64,000 bases of DNA. Source: Taudactylus pleione. Taxonomy: Eukaryota > Chordata > Amphibia > Anura > Myobatrachidae. Under the pieces are notes generated by a model. That model had not been told where the DNA came from and ran no database searches. It saw only the letters and a program-made list of their open reading frames with translations. Positions 56,139 through 64,000 of the stretch are shown in pieces (positions within the stretch are counted from its first letter, which is position 1; every line of letters starts with the position of its first letter). The DNA is taken from NCBI GenBank assembly GCA_031769625.1, contig JAUIMM010000484.1:1736001-1800000 (forward strand). Direction: 5' to 3'. The translations under genes and the position numbers were made by a program.

Positions 56139-57073
56139 GGGCTCTATTTACTACAATCCGCATTTTGAATGCAGATTGTAGTATGATATTACCGACTGAA
56201 CTTGCATTGCGAATTCAGACAATATCATAGGAATTTACTAAAAATCCCTTGCAGGGACAGAGCTTGCGATAAAGCTCTGTCCCTGCGAATCCCCTCCGCA
56301 CACTTATCACGGTATTTTCGCAAAAAATACCGTAACAAGTGCTAACGCATGCATCGACCGACCGTCACTAAGCCCCGCCCCCTGATGCTAAACACCACCC
56401 CCGCAATTGCAGAACCCCCTGCGACCACCCCTCCCTTAATTACACTTACCTGCAATGATCGGTGCTCCGGTGATGTCCTCCGTGGCTCCGGTCAGCTGAC
56501 ATCCCATCCTGTACTGGGACCCGTCAGGTGACGACCGGGCACCAGTGCAGGCTGGGAGACCAGCTGACCGGAGGGGAGACATCACCGGAGCCCCGCTCTC
56601 CCGTCCCTGGACTCAGGTAAGTTATTTATTTTTACTAATTATTATTTTTTTTTTTTTACAATGTATCAGAGTGTGGTCTGTTTAGACTATGCAGCTGATC
56701 ACTGGGCCCAGCTCCAGGCTCTGCCCTGCCCATTAGAGCAGAGCAGGAATCCGGTAACCGGGGGGAGACCCTGAATAACGCCACCTCCAGGTGGCGTTAT
56801 TATCACAGGGCTTTCCCCGGTATTTTTTCACTATTTATTTTTATTTTATTTTTTTTTAGTAACTTTGGCCAGATCACATTTCCCATTACAATTATGGGAA
56901 CTGTGATCTGCTTACTAAAATTAAGTGATAATTAGGGCTTGGAGTAGAATTTTATGAAATCTACTCCAATTGCCCTGTAGTAATTTTAGGTGATACTAAA
57001 ATAATGAGAAAAGGGTGTGAAAACACCCTTTTTCACTTTATTTTAGTAAAAATAATGTTAATAAATAGAGCCC
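56139..57073. mobile_element. 935-bp TIR element rich in hairpins
   Basis: GGGCTCTATTTACTA at the left is inverse to TTAATAAATAGAGCCC at the right. Internal hairpins include CAGGGACAGAGCTT/AAGCTCTGTCCCTG (56254-56287), GGTATTTTCGC/GCGAAAATACC-type, and TGCTCCGGTGATGTCCTCC with its inverse GGGGAGACATCACCGGAGC (56463-56595). No coding region. The TSD is unclear. Confidence 0.65.
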
Positions 57074-57167
57074 TTAATGTATATCAGATATTTGCATTTG
57101 AAACTTACTAAAAGAACCTTTATACATACAGAAACAGATAAAAAGCTGAGGTTGCTATGTTTTAGGG

Positions 57168-57932
57168 CAGAGTATTTCAACCACTGTGCAGTGGCATACT
57201 AGTGTGCCGCGAGCAGTTGTCAAGTGTGCCGCGCAGTCAGCTCAGCGCACTTGTACCGTAGTGTGTTTAATTCCTCAGGAGGCCAGTGTAGTGAGTTTTA
57301 TTCCTGTGGTGGCCAATGTAGTGTGTTTTATTCCTGTGGGGGCCAATGTAGTGTGTTTTATTCCTGAGGAGGCCAGTGTAGTGAGTTTTATTCCAGTGGG
57401 GGCCAGTGTAGTGTGTTTTATTCCTGAGGAGGCCAGTGTAGTGTGTTTTATTCCTGAGGAGGCCAATGTAGTGTGTTTTATTCCTGAGGAGACCAGTGTA
57501 CTGAGTTTTATTCCTGTGGTGGCCAGTGTAGTGAGTTTTATTCCTGAGGAGGCCAATGTAGTGAGTTTTATTCCTGTGGAGGCCAATGTAGTGTGTTTTA
57601 TTCCTGTGGAGGCCAATGCAGTGTGATTTATTCCTGAGGAGGCCAGTGTAGTGAGTTTTATTCCTGTGGGGGCCAATGTAGTGTGTTTTATTCCAGTGGG
57701 GGCCAATGTAGTGTGTTTTATTCCTGTGGAGGCCAATGTAGTGTGTTTTATTCCTGTGGGGGCCAATGTAGTGTGTTTTATGCCTGTGGAGTCCAATGTT
57801 TGTGTATTTTTTTTATGTATGAGCCAATGTGTTTTTTCATTGGTCATGCTTACCGCATTGCGGATAGTGTGCATTGGCAATTTTAAAATCTTGTGTAGTG
57901 TACCTGTAGTTGAAAAAGGTTGAAAATCACTG
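57168..57932. mobile_element. Nonautonomous hAT with 30-bp minisatellite, TSD TTTTAGG(G/T)
   Basis: The left tip CAGAGTATTTCAACCACTG and the right tip GGTTGAAAATCACTG are inverse. The flanks are TTTTAGGG (57160-57167) and TTTTAGGT (57933-57940). GTGTGCCGCGAGCAG just inside the left end is typical of the Charlie-like hAT group. The centre is almost wholly the 30-bp array. Confidence 0.85.
57271..57780 (+). repeat. 30-bp minisatellite, 17 units
   Basis: Seventeen in-register 30-bp units (TTCCTGTGGGGGCCAATGTA and GTGTGTTTTA), with variants GAGGAGG, GTGGTGG and CCAGTG. Thirty is a multiple of three and no stops occur on either strand, producing false ORFs of 146 and 201 codons. Confidence 0.98.
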
Positions 57933-57940
57933 TTTTAGGT

Positions 57941-58195
57941 GTTCAGCACGCAAGTGTTAGCTCTGATTGGTAACATTTATCACCTATATCACATTTTTAC
58001 TAAGAAAATATGATGTATCCCTCTTGCAGAGACACCCATTATTGGGATAACAACCTAATACTCAATATTTCTATCAACACACAGTGACACCAAAACTTTG
58101 TTTAGAAGAACTGTCAGAAGATGGGTGGCTGTGAGGGGGAGGAATGGAGGTGCCTAAACACTCAATTTAGCAATCTTATGATATCTAATGATTAT
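57941..58195. other. Anonymous DNA
   Basis: Nothing recognised between the two hAT elements. Confidence 0.3.
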
Positions 58196-58214
58196 ATAAC
58201 AATTAGGGGTGAGC

Positions 58215-58241
58215 GGGTTCGGATTTCTGAAATCCGAACCC
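58215..58241. promoter_or_regulatory. Subterminal 27-bp perfect palindrome
   Basis: GGGTTCGGATTTC and GAAATCCGAACCC pair perfectly around one T, 11 bp inside the left tip. TCCGAGTC and GATCCGA motifs repeat over the next 60 bp. The same palindrome is in copy 1 near 47938-47964. Likely a transposase-binding or end-recognition site (inference). Confidence 0.7.
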
Positions 58242-58363
58242 CCCCGAGCCCCCCCGATCCGAGTCCGATCCGAGTCAGGCTCGACTTTTCCCGCCTGACT
58301 CGGATCTGACATCGAGGCAAAACGTCATCATCCCGCCTTCCGAGTCTCGCGGGTTTTGGATCC

Positions 58364-58370
58364 TATATAA
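58364..58370 (+). promoter_or_regulatory. TATA box of the hAT transposase promoter
   Basis: TATATAA in CCTATATAAGGTACC. About 75 bp upstream lies TTTTCCCGCC (E2F-like), and downstream GGCGCCATTTTCTCAC has a YY1-like core and a plausible start region near 58395. The same box is present in copy 1. The gene would thus carry its promoter within the left end. Confidence 0.65.
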
Positions 58371-58720
58371 GGTACCCGCGTCGGCGCCATTTTCTCACTC
58401 GGCTGTGGACAGTGAAGAGGGAGGGTGGGAGTTAGTGCTGTGTAGTGTAGTGTAGTGTAGTGCTGCTGTTGTCCACTACTTCAAAGTCCATAGGGGCTGG
58501 CTGTGTTGTGCTGTGCTGCTGTTGTTAATAGGGGCTGTGTCCACTACTTCAAAGTCCATAGGGGCTGGCTGGACTGTGTTGTGCAGTCAGTTCTCCATAG
58601 GGGCTGTGTCCACTCCAAAGTCCTGTGCAGTGTCCCAGTCCTAAAGGGGTGCTGTAGTGTTGTCCAGGGGGTGCTCTGTCCATCAGGGGTGCTCCCCCCA
58701 AGTGCTAAAAAAATAATATA

Positions 58721-59998
58721 TTTTCTGTGTTTGTGAATTGTGTGCGCAGTAGCCGCACGTGCATCAACAAAGTAGTGCCAAGCGTGCGCCTGTGTCATAA
58801 GTAAAGGGCCGGCTGGCTTGACCGTTAAAGGGTGCTGTAACCCCCGAAAGTACACTCCAGTCCAAACCAAAAAAAAATTATTTTCTGTGTTTGTGAATTG
58901 TGTGCGCAGTAGCCGCACGTGCATCAACAAAGTAGTGCCAAGCGTGCGCCTGTGTCATAAGTAAAGGGCCGGCTGGCTTGACCGTTAAGGGTGCTGTAAC
59001 CCCCGAAAGTACACTCCAGTCCAAACCAAAAAAAAAATAATTTTCTGTGTTTGTGAATTGTGTGCGCAGTAGCCGCACGTGCATCAACAAAGTAGTGCCA
59101 AGCGTGCGCCTGTGTCCCATAAGTAAAAGGCCGGCTGGCTTGTCCGTTAAAGGGTGCTGTAACCCCCGAAAGTACACTCCAGTCCAAACCAAAAAAAAAA
59201 TTATTTTCTGTGTTTGTGAATTGTGTGCGCAGTAGCCGCACGTGCATCAACAAAGTAGTGCCAAGCGTGCGCCTGTGTCATAAGTAAAGGGCCGGCTGGC
59301 TTGACCGTTAAGGGTGCTGTAACCCCCGAAAGTACACTCCAGTCCAAACCAAAAAAAAAATTATTTTCTGTGTTTGTGAATTGTGTGCGCAGTAGCCGCA
59401 CGTGCATCAACAAAGTAGTGCCAAGCGTGCGCCTGTGTCATAAGTAAAGGGCCGGCAGGCTTGACCGTTAAAGGGTGCTGTAACCCCCGAAAGTACACTC
59501 CAGTCCAAACCAAAAAAAAATTATTTTCTGTGTTTGTGAATTGTGTGCGCAGTAGCCGCACGTGCATCAACAAAGTAGTGCCAAGCGTGCGCCTGTGTCA
59601 TAAGTAAAGGGCCGGCTGGCTTGACCGTTAAGGGTGCTGTAACCCCCGAGAGTACACTCCAGTCCAAACCAAAAAAAAAATTATTTTCTGTGTTTGTGAA
59701 TTGTGTGCGCAGTAGCCGCACGTGCATCAACAAAGTAGTGCCAAGCGTGCGCCTGTGTCATAAGTAAAGGGCCGGCTGGCTTGACAATTAAAGGGTGCTG
59801 TAACCCCCAAAGTACACTCCAGTCCAAACCAAAAAAAAAATTATTTTCTGTGTTTGTGAATTGTGTGCGCAGTAGCCGCACGTGCATCAACAAAGTAGTG
59901 CCAAGAGTGCGCCTGTGTCATAAGGGCCGGCTGGCTTGACCGTTAAAGGGTGCTGTAACCCCCAAAGTACACTCCAGTCCAAACCAAAAAAAAAATTA
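58721..59998 (+). repeat. 160-bp leader repeat array, 8 units (copy 2)
   Basis: TTTTCTGTGTTTGTGAATTG starts units at 58721, 58881, 59041, 59204, 59364, 59524, 59684 and 59844, with a truncated ninth at 59999. Units are very alike. They include GTGCATCAACAAAGTAGTGC and end with a run of A. The array separates the promoter from the start codon, so it is 5' leader or intron. Confidence 0.97.
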
Positions 59999-60044
59999 TT
60001 TTCTGTGTTTAGCCGCACGTATATATCAAATCGATATAACATAA

Positions 60045-63000
60045 ATGGAGGACCAAACTTTCTCCGATAAAAATAAAATAGAGAAAGATCAAGAACCACT
60101 TCCTCCTAGTGCTGAAGCTGCTGCCACTAGTCATGACATAGACGATAACATGCCATCAACGTCGTCTGCCAAGGCCGATGCCCAATGTCATAGTAGAGGG
60201 CACATACAATCCCAAATGGCAAAGTTCAGGAAAATGACCTTGAAAAAGACATTTAAATCAGCTGAAGAGAAACGTAAACTTGCCAATATGCCATTTACGA
60301 CACGGAGTGGCAAGGAACGGCTAAGGTCGATCCCTAGTATGTTCATGACTAGTGGTTCAGCTTCACATGACGATGGAAGCCCTCCTCCCACTAAAAAAAT
60401 CAAAAGAGTTAAGCTGGCAAAAGCACAGCGAAGAACTGTGCTTTCTAAGAAGATATCACAAATCCCCAAGGAGAGTCCAAGTGTGGTGGTGGTTGCGATG
60501 CCTGACCTTCCCAGCACTGGACGGGAAGAGGTGGCTCTTTCCACCATTTGCACGCCCCCTGCAAGTGCTGAAAGGAGCACCCACAGTCCACTTGCTGATA
60601 TGCAAATTGAAGATGTCACTGTTGAAGTACAACAGGATGAGGATACTGGTGTAGCTGGCGCTGAGGAGGAAGTTGGCGAGGAGGATTCTGATGGTGATGT
60701 GGTTTGTTTAAATCAGGCTCCGGGGGAGACAGTTGTTGTCCGTGGGATGAAAAAGCCCATCACGGTCATGCCTGGGCAGAAGACCAAACATTCCACCTCT
60801 TTGGTCTGGCAATATTTCTATCCAAATCCGGACAACAACTGTCTTGCCATATGTACCATATGTAAAGGTGAAATAAGTAGGGGTAGGGACGTCAACCACC
60901 TAGGAACATCCTCCCTTATACGGCACCTGCAGCGCGTTCATAAAAAGTTACTGTCAAGTTCAGAAACTTTGGCTAAGACCGTAAGCAGTCCAGGGACACC
61001 TAAATCCCGTTGTCCTGTTGTATCCAAGCGCCTGCAAACCACACCGTCAACTCCCTCCTCGTCAATTTCCTCCTTAGTCAGGATCGGAAGTAGTCCTGCA
61101 GGCCATGTCACTGGCATGACTGACTCTCCTATCCGGGATTCCTCTGGAGGATCCTGCATTGCTACGCCTACTGCTGCCGCTGCTGCTGTTGCTGCTGCTG
61201 GGAGTCGTTCATCATCCCAGAGAGGAAGTAGGAACACCACTACTTTTACTAAACAATTGACCCTCCAACAGTCCTTAGCGAGGAGGATGAAGTACGACAG
61301 CAGTCATCCTGAAGCAAAACGTATAACTGAGGCCTTGACTGCTATGTTGGTGTTAGACGTGCGTCCGGTATCCGCCATTAGTGCAGTGGGATTTAGACAA
61401 TTGATGGAGGTAGTGTGTCCCCGGTTCCAAATCCCGTCTAGATTCCACTTCACTAGGCAGGCGATACCGAGACTGTACAGAAACGTCAGAAAAAGTGTCC
61501 TCAGTGTCCTGAAAAATGCCGTTGTACACAATGTCCACTTAACCACGGACATGTGGACAAGTGGAACAGGGCAGACTAAGGACTATATGACTGTGACAGC
61601 CCACTGGGTAGATGTATCACCTTACGCAGCAACAGCAGCAGCGTCACCAGTAGCAGCATCTCAGAAACGCCAGCTCGTTACAAGGCAGGCTACGCTGTGT
61701 ATCACCGGTTTCAGTAAGAGGCACACCGCAGACAACCTCTTAGAGAAACTGAGGGAAATCATCGCCCAGTGGCTTACCCCACTTAGACTCTCCTGGGGAT
61801 TTGTGATATCTGACAACGCCACCAATATTGTGTGGGCATTACATCTGGGCAAATTCCAGCACGTCCCATGTTTTGCTCACACAATAAACTTGGTGGTGCA
61901 GAATTTTCTGAAAAGCGACAGGGGCGTGCAGGAGACGCTTTGGGTGGCCCGAAAAATTTCTGGCCACTTTCGCCATTCAGCGACTGCGTGCCGAAGACTG
62001 GAGCGCCAGCAAACACTCTTGAACCTGCCCCGCCATCACCTGAAGCAAGAGGTTGTGACGCGGTGGAACTCAACCCTCTATATGCTTCAGAGGATGGAGG
62101 AGCAGCAAAAGGCCATACAAGCCTATACATCCACCTATGACATAGGCAAAGGAGGGGGTATGCACCTGACTCAAGCGCAGTGGAGAATGATTTCCGTGTT
62201 GTGCAAGGTTCTCCAGCCCTTCGAACTTGCCACACGTGAAGTCAGTTCAGACACAGCCAGCTTGAGTCAGGTCATTCCCCTCATCAGGCTTTTGCAGAAG
62301 CAGCTGGAGAAAGTGAAGGAGGAGCTAAGACGGAGCGATTCCGCTCGGCATGTGGGACTTGTGGATGAAGCCCTTCATTCGCTTTGCCAGGATTCCAGGG
62401 TGGTCAATCTGTTGAAATCAGACCACTACATTTTGGCCACCGTGCTTGATCCTAGGTTTAAAGCCTATGTGGTGTCTCTCTTTCCGGCCGACACAAGCCT
62501 GCAGAGGTGCAAAGACCTGCTGGTGAACACACTGTCAGCTGAAGCGGAACGTGACACGTCAACGGCTCCTTCTTCATTTTCTCCCGCAACTGGGGCTGCC
62601 AGGAAAAAACTTAGGTATCCTAAGCAACCCGCTGGCGGTGATGCAGGGCAGGCAGGACCAAGTTTGGACATCTGGTCCGGACTGAAGGACCTGGCAACAA
62701 TTTCTGACATGTCTACTGTCACTGCATATGATACTGTCACCATTGACAGAATGGTGGAGGATTACATCGGTGACAGCATCCAAGTAGGCATGTCAGACAG
62801 TCCATACCTGTACTGGCAGGAAAAAGAGGCAATTTGGAGGCCCCTGTACAAGCTGGCTCTATTTTACCTGAGTTGCCCCCCCTCCAGTGTGTACTCCGAA
62901 AGAGTGTTTAGTGCAGCCGGGAACCTTGTCAGCGAAAGGCGTAGGAGGTTGCTTCCACAGAATGTGGAGAAGATGATGTTCATCAAAATGAATTATCAGC

Positions 63001-63158
63001 TCTTCCAGGGAGACCAGCCTCCAGAAGGTACAGAGGGACCTGTGGTGGTGGATTCAAGTGGGGACGAGTTAATACTTTGTGAGGATGAGGATGTACACAC
63101 TGAAGAGGGTGAGGAATCGGTGGATGAGGAGGATGAGGATGACATCTTGCCTCCGTAG
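60045..63158 (+). CDS. hAT transposase with BED zinc finger, intact, 1037 aa
   Basis: One unbroken frame of 1037 residues. Residues 1-245 are a polar, basic-then-acidic extension. The BED finger is at about 250-302 (WQYFYP, C270, C273, H294, H299). A Ser/Ala-rich linker follows (305-400). The RNase H-like core starts at about 405: TTDMWTSG holds D502, VISDNATNIV holds D590, and CFAHTINLVVQN follows, with RWNST and a long helical insertion after it. The C-terminal dimerisation block SSVYSERVFSAAGNLVSE begins near 947. A very acidic tail ends EDEDDILPP. hAT transposases are usually 600-700 aa, so the N-terminal extension and tail are long. The start ATG follows the leader array directly. It cuts the element out and makes 8-bp target duplications. 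Confidence 0.95.
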   Translation: MEDQTFSDKNKIEKDQEPLPPSAEAAATSHDIDDNMPSTSSAKADAQCHSRGHIQSQMAKFRKMTLKKTFKSAEEKRKLANMPFTTRSGKERLRSIPSMFMTSGSASHDDGSPPPTKKIKRVKLAKAQRRTVLSKKISQIPKESPSVVVVAMPDLPSTGREEVALSTICTPPASAERSTHSPLADMQIEDVTVEVQQDEDTGVAGAEEEVGEEDSDGDVVCLNQAPGETVVVRGMKKPITVMPGQKTKHSTSLVWQYFYPNPDNNCLAICTICKGEISRGRDVNHLGTSSLIRHLQRVHKKLLSSSETLAKTVSSPGTPKSRCPVVSKRLQTTPSTPSSSISSLVRIGSSPAGHVTGMTDSPIRDSSGGSCIATPTAAAAAVAAAGSRSSSQRGSRNTTTFTKQLTLQQSLARRMKYDSSHPEAKRITEALTAMLVLDVRPVSAISAVGFRQLMEVVCPRFQIPSRFHFTRQAIPRLYRNVRKSVLSVLKNAVVHNVHLTTDMWTSGTGQTKDYMTVTAHWVDVSPYAATAAASPVAASQKRQLVTRQATLCITGFSKRHTADNLLEKLREIIAQWLTPLRLSWGFVISDNATNIVWALHLGKFQHVPCFAHTINLVVQNFLKSDRGVQETLWVARKISGHFRHSATACRRLERQQTLLNLPRHHLKQEVVTRWNSTLYMLQRMEEQQKAIQAYTSTYDIGKGGGMHLTQAQWRMISVLCKVLQPFELATREVSSDTASLSQVIPLIRLLQKQLEKVKEELRRSDSARHVGLVDEALHSLCQDSRVVNLLKSDHYILATVLDPRFKAYVVSLFPADTSLQRCKDLLVNTLSAEAERDTSTAPSSFSPATGAARKKLRYPKQPAGGDAGQAGPSLDIWSGLKDLATISDMSTVTAYDTVTIDRMVEDYIGDSIQVGMSDSPYLYWQEKEAIWRPLYKLALFYLSCPPSSVYSERVFSAAGNLVSERRRRLLPQNVEKMMFIKMNYQLFQGDQPPEGTEGPVVVDSSGDELILCEDEDVHTEEGEESVDEEDEDDILPP

Positions 63159-63801
63159 AGCCAGTTTGTGCAGGGACACATTAATTGCCAGCTTGTTTTG
63201 TGGGGGCCCAAACGAACCAATCATTTCAGCCACAGTTGTGTGGCAGACCCTGGCGCTGAAATGATTGATTTGTTAAAGTGTGCATGTCCTGTTTATACAA
63301 CATAAGGGTGGGTGGGAGGGCCCAAGGACAATTCCATCTTGCACTTCTTTTTTTTCTTTGCATTATGTACAGTTTGGGGCCTAGTTTTTCTAACTGCCAT
63401 CCTGTCTGCCACTGCAGTGTCACTCCTAGATGGGTCACGTGTTTGTGCCGCCCACTCGTGTCGCTTAGCATAGTCATCCAGCTACCTCGGTGCAACCTTT
63501 TGGACATGAAAACACTATTGTGAGGTGTGAGGTGTTCAGAATAGACTGGAAATGAGTGGAAATTAAGGTTATTGAGGTTAATAATAGCATAGGAGCAGAG
63601 AAACCAACAAATTCTGTGATTTTAGCTGTTTTTATGCTTTTTAAAAAAAAAATACAGATCCAAAACACAAAACCCAGAACCCAAAACACGGAAGGGTGGT
63701 TTTGGCAAAACCAATCCAGATCCAAAACACGAAGAAAGATCCAGATCCAAAACCAAAACACAAAACACGAAAAGTGGCCGGTGCACACCCCTAATAACAA
63801 T

Positions 63802-64000
63802 ATGTGTCAAAGACCATGAAGCTGAGGTTCAATTCATTTCGATATTAAAACAGGAACCATACACCTTTTCAATACAATTTGCTGAGTCTCACAAGCTTCA
63901 TTTTGGACTTAGACTTTCTACAACTGGTATGATTTACAAATGGAGCTTAAAAACTATCAATAAGTTTCACTGTGTTTGAGTTGGAACCATTGTTTTAAGA
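63802..64000. other. Anonymous DNA at window end
   Basis: No feature recognised in the last 199 bases. Confidence 0.3.

Larger units (their letters stand above)
58204..63793 (+). mobile_element. Full-length hAT element copy 2, TSD ATAACAAT
   Basis: ATAACAAT flanks both ends (58196-58203, 63794-63801). The tips TAGGGGTGAGC and GTGCACACCCCTA share an 8-11 bp inverted repeat. From left to right it holds a subterminal palindrome, a TATA promoter, eight 160-bp leader repeats, the intact transposase gene and a right subterminal region rich in CCAAAACAC and GATCC motifs. The length is 5590 bp. A perfect TSD and an intact gene suggest recent insertion. Confidence 0.96.

Noticed and set aside
57186..57880. 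ORFs of 146 and 201 codons with valine/threonine-rich repeats
   Set aside because: Produced by the 30-bp array whose period is a multiple of three.
58721..59998. Possible CRISPR array
   Set aside because: Repeats are directly tandem with no unique spacers, unit length is 160 bp, and the DNA is eukaryotic.
1..64000. Host protein-coding gene, tRNA or rRNA
   Set aside because: Every convincing coding block belongs to a transposable element; no cloverleaf or rRNA sequence recognised by eye.

Overview
This 64 kb window is repeat-rich vertebrate nuclear DNA. The repertoire fits an amphibian, most likely an anuran: Tc1/mariner, PIF/Harbinger, several hAT families, a Penelope-like element, an L1-clade LINE, an L2 tail and a Helitron fragment. 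The organism is an inference. I see no host protein-coding exon, tRNA or rRNA gene. Every convincing coding region belongs to a mobile element.

Layout. 1-5.56 kb: an old Tc1-like transposon carrying a 3-bp-TSD MITE, a Helitron fragment, an 8-bp-TSD insertion and a Penelope-like block flanked by a 183-bp duplication. 5.7-13.3 kb: short repeats, one telomere-like repeat family copy, MITEs and long anonymous DNA. 13.96-15.50 kb: an insertion made almost wholly of a 1.4 kb palindrome, with a 16-bp TSD. 15.8-18.2 kb: a Harbinger-type MITE, then a complete Tc1-like element with an intact 351-aa transposase. 18.2-20.2 kb: unique-looking DNA. 20.75-28.81 kb: a complete-looking 8.05 kb PIF/Harbinger element. 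29.4-30.8 kb: two related MITEs. 31.6-37.3 kb: a broken L1 split by a 2.1 kb hAT element. 37.5-43.1 kb: MITEs, telomere-like copy 2, a small hAT element and a fragment of a second Harbinger transposase. 43.69-47.98 kb: a rearranged hAT copy on the minus strand. 48-58 kb: repeats, LTR-like sequences and more hAT elements. 58.20-63.79 kb: a full-length hAT with an intact 1037-aa BED/hAT transposase.

The Harbinger element has three genes. Two different spliced Myb/SANT proteins are on the plus strand, with reconstructed ORFs of 230 and 342 codons. A DDE transposase of up to 403 aa lies on the minus strand between them. The first Myb gene and the transposase converge. The transposase and the second Myb gene diverge from an intergenic region holding a 48-bp tandem array. 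In the known Harbinger system a Myb-like protein helps the transposase enter the nucleus and bind DNA; two Myb proteins in one element is the unusual point. Several MITEs in the window share its terminal sequence and 3-bp TSD and are plausible clients.

The two hAT copies belong to one family, lie in opposite orientation and each has a perfect 8-bp TSD. The 58 kb copy is intact. The 43 kb copy has lost most of its transposase and carries a higher-order array that mixes leader-repeat sequence with a piece of transposase code. Minisatellites inside DNA transposons recur throughout the window, with units of 30, 46, 48, 50 and 160 bp.
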